Positions 6,199 through 13,818 of a stretch of DNA of 25,464 nucleotides are shown here, piece by piece; position 1 is the first letter of the stretch, and the number at the start of each line of letters is the position of its first letter. Position numbers and translations under genes: made by a program. The stretch comes from CAZYLZ01 sp964648335. Its GTDB lineage: Bacteria; Patescibacteriota; Minisyncoccia; Phycocordibacterales; UBA2100. The notes under the pieces were generated by a model. That model saw only the letters and a program-made list of their open reading frames with translations. It did not search any database and was not told the origin of the DNA. The DNA lies in NCBI GenBank assembly GCA_964648335.1, contig CAZYLZ010000014.1, positions 1-25,464 of the forward strand, in the 5' to 3' direction.

Positions 6199-7988
6199 CA
6201 TGAATCCTCTCCGCTTCGCATCATCTTCACGAAGACCTCTTGGGGTATATGCATCTTGGCATGCTCGCCGCGTCGCTTTTTTCCCTCCTTTTGCTTCTGC
6301 CAGAGCTTCTTCTTTCGCGATATATCTCCACCGTACAGATATCCGGTGACATCCTTGCGCATTGCAGCGACATGACGCGATGCGATGATGCGACCCATTG
6401 CTTTCGCCTGGATCTTGAGCACGAAGAGCTGCCGTGGCAAAAGCTCTTCGAGCTTCTTCACCATTGACTCCGCTTCGGTCTCCATGCGCCGATGCGAGAC
6501 TATCCTGCAGAACGCCGGTATGAGCTCTTCGGTCACGATAACGTCGAGGCGGACCACATCGGCTGGCTTCATGTCGCCGAGCTCATACGAAAGCGATGCG
6601 AATCCGGACGATACGCTCTTGAGTCGGTCGAAGAATCCGCGCATCATTTCGCGTAAGGGCATCTCGGCTTCCATCTGAACCCTGCCGTCAGGAAGGGTCT
6701 CGGTCGCGCCCGAGACGGCTTCGTGGTCGTACATAAGAAGCGACACCGGCCCCACGTAGTCTTTTTGCGTGATGATGCGCACGTGCGCCCACTGCTCGCG
6801 TACCGATACTATGGAACCGTCGTCAGGGAATTTGATCGGCGAGTAGATATTCTCGACACTTCCATCCTTCTTCGTGATTTCGTAGACTGTCGTGGGCATA
6901 GTCACGACAAGCTCGAGGTTGAATTCGCGATGCAATCGCTCGGTCACGATTTCAAGGTGTAGCATGCCCAAGAAGCCACAACGGAAGCCGCGCCCCATGA
7001 TGCCTGACTTCTCTTCTTCGTACGAGATTGACGAGTCCGTAAGTCGCAACCGCTCGAGCGACTGTCGCAGGACCGCGAGATCATCCTGACTCTCAGGATA
7101 TACCGACGCCCAGATTACCGGCGACGGTGGCTTGAAGCCCGAAAGGGCCGCCTCGGGCTGGCGCTGCGAGGTGACTGTATCGCCGACACGCACGATACCC
7201 GGCTCTTTGACGCCCGTCACCATATATCCGATCTCTCCGTCATTGAGTGTCTCGACCGGTACCTCGGTCGGGCGCAATACACCCACTTCGGCGACAGTAA
7301 ACGGCTCGTTCGCTGCGACGAGCTTGAGTTTGTCGCCTTTTCGGACCGACCCGCCCATCATTCTTGCATAGATGATGATACCCCGATGGTCGGAGTAGCC
7401 GAAGTCGAACACAAGTGCACTCATACCCTTAGTGACTGCGACCGGCGGCGGAACGCGGTCGATGACTGCATTCAAAAGATCTGTCACACCGACGCCGGTT
7501 TTGCCCGAGCATTCGAGTATCTCGCTCTCGTCTATACCCAAAAGAATAGCGACTTCGCTTTTTACGTCTTCGACACGCGCGTGCGGCGCATCCACCTTGC
7601 TTAAGACCGGAATGATAACTCGATTGAGCTCGCGTGCAACCGCGAGCACCGATAAGGTCTGTGCTTCGACGCCCTGCGTCGAATCTACCAAAAGGATCAC
7701 GCCTTCGACAGCGGTGAGTGCACGAGAGACTTCGTAAGCGAAATCGACGTGTCCGGGAGTATCTATGAGGTTGAGCGTGTAGTCTTTCCCATCCTTACTC
7801 CAGCGCATGCGCACCGGTGCCATTTTGATCGTGATGCCGCGCTCGCGCTCTAGATCCATCCGGTCGAGCACCTGATCCTTCATCTGACGCTCAGGGATCG
7901 TGCCGGTCAATTCAAGCATGCGATCGGCCAGCGTCGATTTTCCGTGGTCTATGTGAGCGATAATTGAAAAATTTCGTAGTGTATCCAT
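6198..7988 (-). CDS. lepA: elongation factor 4 (LepA), ribosome-associated GTPase
   Basis: This 596-residue protein is full length for LepA/EF4, a translational GTPase that acts on the ribosome and affects elongation and 30S maturation. Motifs seen are G1 AHIDHGKST (11-19), the switch I region RERGITIK (48-55), G3 DTPGH (76-80), G4 SKVD (130-133) and G5 CSGKTG. Domains II, III and V follow, and the LepA-specific C-terminal basic region contains SRKKKLWQKQKEGKKRR. Two GTP-site positions are unusual: the Asn of NKxD is Ser, and SAK is SGK. The start lies 17 nt downstream of the murJ stop, with no Shine-Dalgarno sequence, so it is probably cotranscribed with murJ. Confidence 0.97.
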   Translation of the reverse strand: MDTLRNFSIIAHIDHGKSTLADRMLELTGTIPERQMKDQVLDRMDLERERGITIKMAPVRMRWSKDGKDYTLNLIDTPGHVDFAYEVSRALTAVEGVILLVDSTQGVEAQTLSVLAVARELNRVIIPVLSKVDAPHARVEDVKSEVAILLGIDESEILECSGKTGVGVTDLLNAVIDRVPPPVAVTKGMSALVFDFGYSDHRGIIIYARMMGGSVRKGDKLKLVAANEPFTVAEVGVLRPTEVPVETLNDGEIGYMVTGVKEPGIVRVGDTVTSQRQPEAALSGFKPPSPVIWASVYPESQDDLAVLRQSLERLRLTDSSISYEEEKSGIMGRGFRCGFLGMLHLEIVTERLHREFNLELVVTMPTTVYEITKKDGSVENIYSPIKFPDDGSIVSVREQWAHVRIITQKDYVGPVSLLMYDHEAVSGATETLPDGRVQMEAEMPLREMMRGFFDRLKSVSSGFASLSYELGDMKPADVVRLDVIVTEELIPAFCRIVSHRRMETEAESMVKKLEELLPRQLFVLKIQAKAMGRIIASRHVAAMRKDVTGYLYGGDISRKKKLWQKQKEGKKRRGEHAKMHIPQEVFVKMMRSGEDS

Positions 7989-8005
7989 GATGGTTTAGGG
8001 GGTCT

Positions 8006-9688
8006 CTAGAGCACAGCCTCGGCTTCTACTGAGCCGATCGGTCGGGTTCGCCATACCCGACGCTGTCCGGCCTCGAGCGCCTCGAAGCATTCGCGACTGC
8101 CGAGCAGGATGAACATCCCAAGGGCCGCCAGGAGGCCTACAAGGCCCGCCAAGGCGCCATGCAGGACTATAGCAGATAATGTGGTTGTTTCCTCTAGGGA
8201 GCCCAGTATGGTGAGGGCAAAGTAGCTTGCAGTACCCCCGGCGGTAGCTGCTGCCACACTCTCGCCGAGGACTCGTCGAATCTGTCGCAGGAATCCGTTA
8301 AATTGCCTTTCGAACATGAACATCAGGACGAATGTCCCACAAAGCACCGCAACCGAGTATGCCAGGGGCAGCATTAGCACCTCGGTACCGGGAACATCAG
8401 AAACGCGCATGAGGCTCTCGGCAAAGTAGCGTGGCAGCTGCGGACCGCGGACACTCGCAAGTACATAAGCGAGACCTATGGCGAAGAGCCCCGACACCGA
8501 GCTCACGGCAAATGGAACGAAGGATCTCCCTGCCGCATAGTAAGCACGTACGATAAGGAGAGTGAGTGCACTTGCTGCGAGCGAAAACGAGAACAGAGCG
8601 AATGCCGCAGCCGTGAGACGGGTGTCCGTCCAATCGAATGCTCCGGTTCCGAGGATGGCTCGGACTATGTACGCTCGCAACACGATGAGAAGCCCGGTCG
8701 CAGGGACAGACCAGAAGATGATGTGTCGAGCGGCGGTAGAGACATGCTCGACGAATGCTTCACGCTCGCCTCGCGAAAGCATGGCCGCCAAGACCGGAAA
8801 GGCCGCAACCGAATATGACGCGCCGATGACCGCAAGCGGCACGGCGATGAGATTGGTCGCAAAGGTGAAGATGGCGATCGAGCCTGATACGAACCCTCCG
8901 GCCAGCGAGACGAGCGCCAAAGTGACCAATTGTCCGGACGATAGCGCGAGCGTGCGCGGCAAAGACACGAGTGCGGTCCTAAGCACCACAGACCACTCAT
9001 CGCGTGACATCATGATTTGGAACGTACGGAGATAGCCATCTGAGAGCACTGTCGGCAACTGCACCGAGACATGCAAGAGCGCCCCTATGATGGCTCCCCA
9101 TACAAGACCCGAAAGTCCGAGTATCGGATATAGAACAACAATACCGAAGATGATCCCCCCGTTGTATGCAAGCGGGGTGATAGCGTAGAGCACGTAGCGG
9201 CTCTTGGCTTGCACTACAGCTGCCAAGATATTCGAGAATCCGAGGAGAATCGGCTGTAACAAGAGCAGTCGCGAGAGCATTGCGAGCGTCACGAGTTCAT
9301 CGTGAGAAAAGCGCGGGAAAAGCGATGCTACGAGAGCTGGAGTCGCAACCCATAAGATAGCGGCACTTGCTACCATGACGAGCGCAAAGCCGCTGACTAT
9401 CTGCCGAATATACGTCCGACGATCGGTATCATTGGACCGGCGTTCGAGCTCGGGTATAAGCACGTATACCGAAACGAGGGATGCCACTGTCACGAACAGG
9501 AGATCCGGAATCCTGAATGCCGCGTAGTAGAGGTCGAGCTCATGTCCTGCTCCAAAGGCATGTGCGAGAAGCCGATCGCGGACAAAAGCAAGAAGCGAAG
9601 ACCCAAGGGTAAATGCCGCCAGTATGTAGGCGGCACTATGCATACCCTTAATTTCAGATGTGAATACTCGCACTATGTGCCGCACCAT
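8006..9688 (-). CDS. murJ: lipid II flippase MurJ (MOP superfamily)
   Basis: This is a 560-residue polytopic membrane protein with about 13-14 hydrophobic segments. The family signature near the start is LLAFVRDRLLAHAFGAGHELDLYYAAFRIPDLLF-like (about residues 31-65), with the conserved Arg-Asp-Arg in the first loop. MurJ carries lipid-linked peptidoglycan precursor across the cytoplasmic membrane. It is slightly longer than typical members (about 510-540). It begins 11 nt after the stop of the Wzy/TPR gene and is followed by lepA after 17 nt. ATG 9688 has no Shine-Dalgarno sequence. ATG 9643 (MHSAAYILAAF) is an alternative that matches the family N-terminus better. Confidence 0.93.
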   Translation of the reverse strand: MVRHIVRVFTSEIKGMHSAAYILAAFTLGSSLLAFVRDRLLAHAFGAGHELDLYYAAFRIPDLLFVTVASLVSVYVLIPELERRSNDTDRRTYIRQIVSGFALVMVASAAILWVATPALVASLFPRFSHDELVTLAMLSRLLLLQPILLGFSNILAAVVQAKSRYVLYAITPLAYNGGIIFGIVVLYPILGLSGLVWGAIIGALLHVSVQLPTVLSDGYLRTFQIMMSRDEWSVVLRTALVSLPRTLALSSGQLVTLALVSLAGGFVSGSIAIFTFATNLIAVPLAVIGASYSVAAFPVLAAMLSRGEREAFVEHVSTAARHIIFWSVPATGLLIVLRAYIVRAILGTGAFDWTDTRLTAAAFALFSFSLAASALTLLIVRAYYAAGRSFVPFAVSSVSGLFAIGLAYVLASVRGPQLPRYFAESLMRVSDVPGTEVLMLPLAYSVAVLCGTFVLMFMFERQFNGFLRQIRRVLGESVAAATAGGTASYFALTILGSLEETTTLSAIVLHGALAGLVGLLAALGMFILLGSRECFEALEAGQRRVWRTRPIGSVEAEAVL

Positions 9689-9699
9689 ATGCGGCGAGT

Positions 9700-12009
9700 T
9701 TAGCGAGTTACCGCTGGAGTAGCAAGCACGTGCTTGCCGGTTCTCAGGTTAGCGAGGGCCTGTTGGATGTCCGGATTGTTGGGATTGAGTTTATCGAGTT
9801 TCTCGAATGCACGCAGCGCATCCGGCGTCTTTCCGACGCGATCGTAGGCCACTCCGAGGAGGTAGAGAGCGTTTGCGTAGTCAGGATACAGCTGCACCGC
9901 CTTCTCGAGCGAGATTATCGCATCCTGCGCATCGTTCGAGCGAAGCAAGAGCGCTCCGAGCCAGAACCATGAAAGAGGATCCTGCGGAGCATACTGCGCA
10001 ACAGCAAGTGCCGAGTTGATGGCAGCGGTCGTAGATCCGGTAGCAAGCGCGATCTGCGAACCCAAGAAGTGCGCTGGCGCGTAGGTGGGCTTGAGCTTAA
10101 CAGCCTGGCCCAGATACGCTTCTGCCTCGGCGGCGTTCGAACCTGCCGTTGCGATGACTGCAAGTCGCAAGAATGGGAACGGGTTTTGTGGGCGATCCTG
10201 GGACACATGCATATAGGCATCCTTTGCAGCATCGGACGCACCCTGAACGCCAGCACCAGCAAGGGTCTCGTACACCTGTGCCAGAGAGAGCCAGTTCTTG
10301 TAGTCGGTGGGGTCGAACACCGTAGCGGCTTTTGCGTGGTTTACCGCGTCAGTCGCGAGCGTGCGCATCTTTGCGACGAGCGCTTCCTGCTCTGCGGTAG
10401 TCTTTGGCTGCTCTGCTGCTGTCTTCGAGAGACTCACGATCGAAAGCTCTGCGAATGCGCGCTCGATGGCATCTTGCTGGGGTGCTACGGATTGAGCACG
10501 CTTGAGGCGCATGTTTGTGCCGTCGATGTCGCCTGATTGGTTGAAGTACGCGACCGTATCGCGCAGAATAAGATCGGCATCGAGAGCGCGGAAGATCGAG
10601 ATTGAGCCGTACCCTACGACGAGGGTCATGACTGCGAATACGACGGGAATCTTCATGCTCATGAGCGTCCGGCTTTCGGCCTGCATGGATTCATCGTGCA
10701 TCGTGCTTGCGGCGCGAGAGCCCGCAAGGATGATCGCAAGGGCTGTTGCCAACAAGGTAGTTGCAGTGACTGCAAAGCCGGGGGTGTAGAAGATGTGCAG
10801 TACCCACAAGAGGACTGTTCCGACAAAGAGCGATATAAGGAGCGGGTCCTTTTCTCCTTGACGTGCCATTGTCATGAGTGATCGGAGCGTCGTAAAGACG
10901 TAGAGCACCATGAAGAGTAGCCAGGCAAGAGCGCCGAGCACACCGACTTCGACGAATGCAGTCGGTATGTAGCCGACACCTGATGGGAAGTCGACGTCCC
11001 AAAAGAGCGTATCGTTGGTTGCAACCGGCTTGTAATTACTCCAGCTCTTGGCGAACGTATTAGGACCAGAGCCGAACATGGTGCCGCCGTTGGAATAGAC
11101 GCCCTGCATGACCGACACGGTACCCTGCCATGATGGCCTGACATCGATCTCGGTGAGTTGTATCGATTGTGGAAGGACAGCCACGAGGAATGAACCTACG
11201 GTCGCTCCCACGATAGCGACTACGGCTACGATACTGAACGGGAGCACGCGCATGAGGCCTGCCATGCCGGTCATACCGCTTTTGTACCAGAAGACGAAAC
11301 CGATAACGAGTGCGCTGAAGGCCAGGCCGACCCAGACGTCGAAGACGTTGGCTATGATGAGTACCACGAGAGAGAGCGCCATGGTCGCATACGCGGCCCA
11401 CATGACCTGCATTGAATCGCTTTTCTTCATGAGCACTGCAGCCGCTACGAGCACTGCGAGTGCGAGGAATGCGGCAAGATCGTGCGTTGATCCCAAGAGA
11501 GTGGCGGTGATCGATGGGAGCGCCCCGCCGAGGGTGATCGTCTGCGCTCCTACCAAGATGCGCACAAGCTGGAACAATGCTGCGAATCCACCGACCGCCA
11601 TGAGGAGATGTGTGCCGCGCACCGCTTTAGAACGAGAAAGTGAGATAAGGACGGTAGTAAAGCCCGCGACAGCAAGAAGTATTGCGAGCGCCGTCATGCT
11701 CTCGGCTCCTGTTCCGACGAACGATCTGGTTTTTGCTGCAGAGAACATTGCAGAAAGAAGGTATATCACTGGCACGAGCCACGCAGCTCCGAGGATCCAG
11801 CTCGTTGGTAGTGAGTCACGTACCGACTTCGAGCCGAACGCTGCGAGCGTAGTGACGAGAAGCGAAACAAATGCCACGATCGCCAGGAGTCCTATCTTAG
11901 AGTGCAGAAGCGCTCCTTGTGCCGGATATGCGGCAAGCGGCAGTACGACCAGGAGTGCAAGTGCTCCCCATTCTGAAATCTTGCTAAACAATGAGTTGAA
12001 ACGTGACAT
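9700..12009 (-). CDS. O-antigen ligase/Wzy-like membrane protein with C-terminal TPR domain
   Basis: From ATG 12009 (MSRFNSLFSKISEW) the protein has 769 residues. The first 450 or so form a multi-pass membrane domain of about 12 segments. Its large external loop holds GSGPNTF followed by WSNYKP, the pattern seen in the Wzy/WaaL O-antigen ligase family. A further membrane helix then leads to a soluble region with at least two clear TPRs near the C-terminus (about 670-745, including WFWLGALLL and ALYLLGVAYDRVGKTPDAL). The likely role is glycan polymerisation or ligation at the cell surface, or glycosylation of surface proteins. The frame stays open to 12135, but the extra 42 residues read poorly and a TACTAT hexamer lies just upstream of 12009. 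It heads the murJ-lepA cluster. Confidence 0.83.
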   Translation of the reverse strand: MSRFNSLFSKISEWGALALLVVLPLAAYPAQGALLHSKIGLLAIVAFVSLLVTTLAAFGSKSVRDSLPTSWILGAAWLVPVIYLLSAMFSAAKTRSFVGTGAESMTALAILLAVAGFTTVLISLSRSKAVRGTHLLMAVGGFAALFQLVRILVGAQTITLGGALPSITATLLGSTHDLAAFLALAVLVAAAVLMKKSDSMQVMWAAYATMALSLVVLIIANVFDVWVGLAFSALVIGFVFWYKSGMTGMAGLMRVLPFSIVAVVAIVGATVGSFLVAVLPQSIQLTEIDVRPSWQGTVSVMQGVYSNGGTMFGSGPNTFAKSWSNYKPVATNDTLFWDVDFPSGVGYIPTAFVEVGVLGALAWLLFMVLYVFTTLRSLMTMARQGEKDPLLISLFVGTVLLWVLHIFYTPGFAVTATTLLATALAIILAGSRAASTMHDESMQAESRTLMSMKIPVVFAVMTLVVGYGSISIFRALDADLILRDTVAYFNQSGDIDGTNMRLKRAQSVAPQQDAIERAFAELSIVSLSKTAAEQPKTTAEQEALVAKMRTLATDAVNHAKAATVFDPTDYKNWLSLAQVYETLAGAGVQGASDAAKDAYMHVSQDRPQNPFPFLRLAVIATAGSNAAEAEAYLGQAVKLKPTYAPAHFLGSQIALATGSTTAAINSALAVAQYAPQDPLSWFWLGALLLRSNDAQDAIISLEKAVQLYPDYANALYLLGVAYDRVGKTPDALRAFEKLDKLNPNNPDIQQALANLRTGKHVLATPAVTR

Positions 12010-12218
12010 GGTGACGTGCTGATAGTAAGTAGTAAATAATGCGCAATGACTATCAAACAATGATAGCACGATGAAGTAACGTGCGACGTGCGGTGCACAA
12101 CCGAGATACTGTGGATACGGCACCGGTTCGTTCATATCTTTTTAAAACAGATCCGCATCTTTTCAAGACCAAGGGGTATCAAAATGCAAGAGCGGATAGG
12201 TTGCGCAATACACTAAAA

Positions 12219-12237
12219 GACTCGCTGCAGGCTTGTT
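12219..12237. repeat. 19-bp direct repeat, copy 1 (terminator module)
   Basis: gactcgctgcaggcttgtt occurs here and at 12313-12331. Each copy lies a few bases before a hairpin terminator on the plus strand. A related TCGCTGCA also abuts the rnpB 3' end at 12371. The gap 12010-12373 contains only these repeats and terminators; no gene is supported. Confidence 0.9.
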
Positions 12238-12243
12238 CATTCA

Positions 12244-12275
12244 CAAAAGAGAGCCCTTTGAGGGGCTCTCTTTTG
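12244..12275. terminator. terminator hairpin 2 downstream of rnpB
   Basis: CAAAAGAGAGCCC (12244-12256) pairs with GGGCTCTCTTTTG (12263-12275) around a 6-nt loop. A- and T-rich stem ends make it usable in both directions. It lies about 100 nt beyond the rnpB 3' end on the minus strand. Confidence 0.85.
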
Positions 12276-12312
12276 ATTCATTTCTGTGGGTGCACTGCAC
12301 CACTCGCTCGAG

Positions 12313-12331
12313 GACTCGCTGCAGGCTTGTT
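12313..12331. repeat. 19-bp direct repeat, copy 2 (terminator module)
   Basis: This copy is identical to 12219-12237 and directly precedes the terminator at 12339-12367. Confidence 0.9.
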
Positions 12332-12338
12332 TGCTCGG

Positions 12339-12367
12339 AAAAAAGAGCCCTTTTGGGGCTCTTTTTT
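12339..12367. terminator. terminator hairpin 1 directly after rnpB
   Basis: AAAAAAGAGCCC (12339-12350) pairs with GGGCTCTTTTTT (12356-12367). On the minus strand it starts 7 nt after the P1 helix of RNase P RNA and ends in a run of T. Confidence 0.93.
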
Positions 12368-12373
12368 CACTCG

Positions 12374-12802
12374 CTGCACTGCGCCTGTAAGCCGGGTTCT
12401 GTCCCGATGAGGCGAGCTTACGCTCGCACCCATCATGGGCCATCATCTGTCTGGGATCGTCGTTGCCGACAACCTCGAGCGTCACTTCCCTTTGCAGGGA
12501 CACGGACTTGCATGCAGGTAGGAATTTATTCGTTGCACCTCGAGCCTTGGGGTGAGAGGTGTCCTTCGAAGCTTTACGCGAAGAAGGACCTATCACCATA
12601 TAGCTCGAACTCGCCCTACGTCGCCCAAAGGCTTTGCAGGGCGTTTTCTCACTCTCGCGAGAAAACGTCTCTGTAGGCATCCCTATACTCGCGTACGACG
12701 GGCATTACCCGCTACCGTTCTGCCTTTTCTTGCGAAAAGGCGCATGCCCGGACTTTCCTCACCACCTGTTGCCAAGCGGCGCGATAGCCGAGCGCAGTGC
12801 AG
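12374..12802 (-). ncRNA. rnpB: RNase P RNA (rnpB)
   Basis: This is the catalytic RNA that removes 5' leaders from tRNA precursors. On the minus strand the conserved GAGGAAAGTCCGGGC lies near the 5' end and ACAGAACCCGGCTTAC near the 3' end. ACAGAGACG and GGGTAATGCCCG, both typical of the core, lie between them. The ends are set by helix P1, where CTGCACTGCGC (12792-12802) pairs with GCGCAGTGCAG (12374-12384), giving about 429 nt. The P15/L15 region (about 12511-12545) reads GAATAAATTCC in place of the usual GGU-containing loop. An extended -10 promoter lies just upstream, and two terminators follow. Confidence 0.97.
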
Positions 12803-12807
12803 GCTGC

Positions 12808-12837
12808 ATTATAGCATATACTTGATTTATTGGGCAA
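12808..12837 (-). promoter_or_regulatory. rnpB promoter
   Basis: On the minus strand TTGCCC (12832-12837), an 18-bp spacer, then a perfect TATAAT (12808-12813) preceded by TGC. The predicted start near 12801 matches the P1 boundary. Confidence 0.75.
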
Positions 12838-12849
12838 TGATTGTACTAT
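12822..12849 (+). promoter_or_regulatory. promoter of the gene at 12896, interleaved with the rnpB promoter
   Basis: TTGATT (12822-12827), a 16-bp spacer, then TACTAT (12844-12849). The leader would be about 40 nt and carry the GAGGAGG ribosome-binding site. The element overlaps the divergent rnpB promoter. Confidence 0.45.
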
Positions 12850-12895
12850 CTGCGCAGATTCGGTGCATATTGTTCCGAACATCGAGGAGGAAGTC

Positions 12896-13396
12896 ATGGA
12901 TATAGCGAAAGACAGCTGGTACTGCCGCTGGTTTTTCTGGTCGGTAGAGATAGTCTCGACCTGCGCCAACTGGCAAGAGATCCGTGAACAGCGTGATGTC
13001 GACTACTACCAGACGACCGGAACGACGCTCTGCCAGTTCATGCGAACAACCCTCGTCTGGGCGCCGTTCGTGTTGTTACTTCATACAATCGTATATGCGA
13101 CGTTCATCGCCGCCGTAACGATCGTGCCGTATCGCCTGTTCGGGACTACCTATCTCATACTTGCAGCCGGCACCATGGCACTCGCGGCCCTGATCCGGTA
13201 TATGCCCAAGCATCTGCGCACCGCAATGGGACCAGCCACCGAAAAGGTCGCTATAGGGCTTCATAACGCGCGGATCCGGATCGAAGAGATCCACGCTTTG
13301 CACGTGGCAAGCCGGCAGCCGGGCTTTCTGCGGCTCGTCTACGAATGGGTGCTGGCAAAGAAGCGCTCGGTCTGTCCTGTCATTCGGTTCAATTGA
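12896..13396 (+). CDS. hypothetical two-pass membrane protein
   Basis: This is a 166-residue protein. ATG 12896 is chosen because GAGGAGG lies five bases upstream. The N-terminus (MDIAKDSWYCRWFFW) is Trp-rich and amphipathic. Two membrane helices follow (about residues 57-80, WAPFVLLLHTIVYATFIAAV, and 87-106, TYLILAAGTMALAALI). The C-terminal 60 residues are basic and helical, and likely cytoplasmic. No enzyme motif is visible and I do not recognise a family. The gene at 13413 follows after 16 nt and ends in a shared terminator, so the two form an operon. Confidence 0.8.
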   Translation: MDIAKDSWYCRWFFWSVEIVSTCANWQEIREQRDVDYYQTTGTTLCQFMRTTLVWAPFVLLLHTIVYATFIAAVTIVPYRLFGTTYLILAAGTMALAALIRYMPKHLRTAMGPATEKVAIGLHNARIRIEEIHALHVASRQPGFLRLVYEWVLAKKRSVCPVIRFN

Positions 13397-13412
13397 GCAA
13401 GGGGTACGCACC

Positions 13413-13715
13413 ATGAAAAAGTTAATCCTATCGAAAGGCATGCTGCTCTTCGTATTCCTGGCGAGCGTCTCCAGTATCACGGTACAGAAAACCGTTGCCG
13501 ACTTGATCGAGAATCGTCGGACGGTGCGCACAGCAACGTGCACGGCCGAAGGGTTCACCGTCGTAAATGGCGATGTCGCTCTCGCTCTTTTGTGCGACAA
13601 CCAGAAGCGCGATCTCACGTCGGCAAAAGTCATCGTGAGCTATCTCAAGAATCCAGGACCACTGACCTGTGCCGTCCATTCAAGCGGGATCAGGGAGTGC
13701 TCAGAGCGAAAATGA
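13413..13715 (+). CDS. hypothetical exported small protein
   Basis: This 100-residue protein starts with a basic segment and a hydrophobic stretch (MKKLILSKGMLLFVFLASVS), consistent with a signal peptide or membrane anchor. The mature part has four cysteines (in TATCTAEG, LLCDNQ, LTCAVH and RECSER), which could form two disulfides outside the cell. No family is recognised. AAGGGG lies about 8 bases before the ATG. It is the second gene of a two-gene operon with the membrane protein at 12896, and a strong terminator follows. Confidence 0.75.
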   Translation: MKKLILSKGMLLFVFLASVSSITVQKTVADLIENRRTVRTATCTAEGFTVVNGDVALALLCDNQKRDLTSAKVIVSYLKNPGPLTCAVHSSGIRECSERK

Positions 13716-13740
13716 CCCTGACCGCCTTCGATCGATACTG

Positions 13741-13769
13741 CCCCCGGGACGTTTGTCCTGGGGGTTTTA
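13741..13769 (+). terminator. terminator of the 12896-13715 operon
   Basis: CCCCCGGGAC (13741-13750) pairs with GTCCTGGGGG (13755-13764, one G-T pair), followed by TTTTA. Confidence 0.9.
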
Positions 13770-13774
13770 CATAT

Positions 13775-13802
13775 AAAAAACCACGCGACATGAGTCGCGT
13801 GG
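13775..13802 (-). terminator. terminator of the SPFH gene
   Basis: CCACGCGAC (13781-13789) pairs with GTCGCGTGG (13794-13802), followed by TTTTTT on the minus strand. It stands back to back with the plus-strand terminator at 13741. Confidence 0.9.
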
Positions 13803-13818
13803 TTATCTTGTTCGTTCA

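Noticed and set aside
11108..12022. 304-codon plus-strand open frame
   Set aside because: It lies fully antisense to the Wzy/TPR gene. Its product is Ala/Thr/Arg/Ser-rich and lacks any fold pattern, as expected from the reverse strand of a membrane protein gene.
12009..12135. N-terminal extension of the Wzy/TPR gene to 12135
   Set aside because: The extra 42 residues (His/Tyr/Cys-rich) do not resemble the family. A normal cytoplasmic start followed by a membrane helix begins at 12009.
12219..12331. Repeated 19-mer considered as a CRISPR remnant
   Set aside because: There are only two copies, each tied to a terminator hairpin. There is no regular spacer pattern and no cas gene.
12237..12680. 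147-codon frames on both strands
   Set aside because: They overlap RNase P RNA and its terminators. The sequence is explained by rnpB structure.
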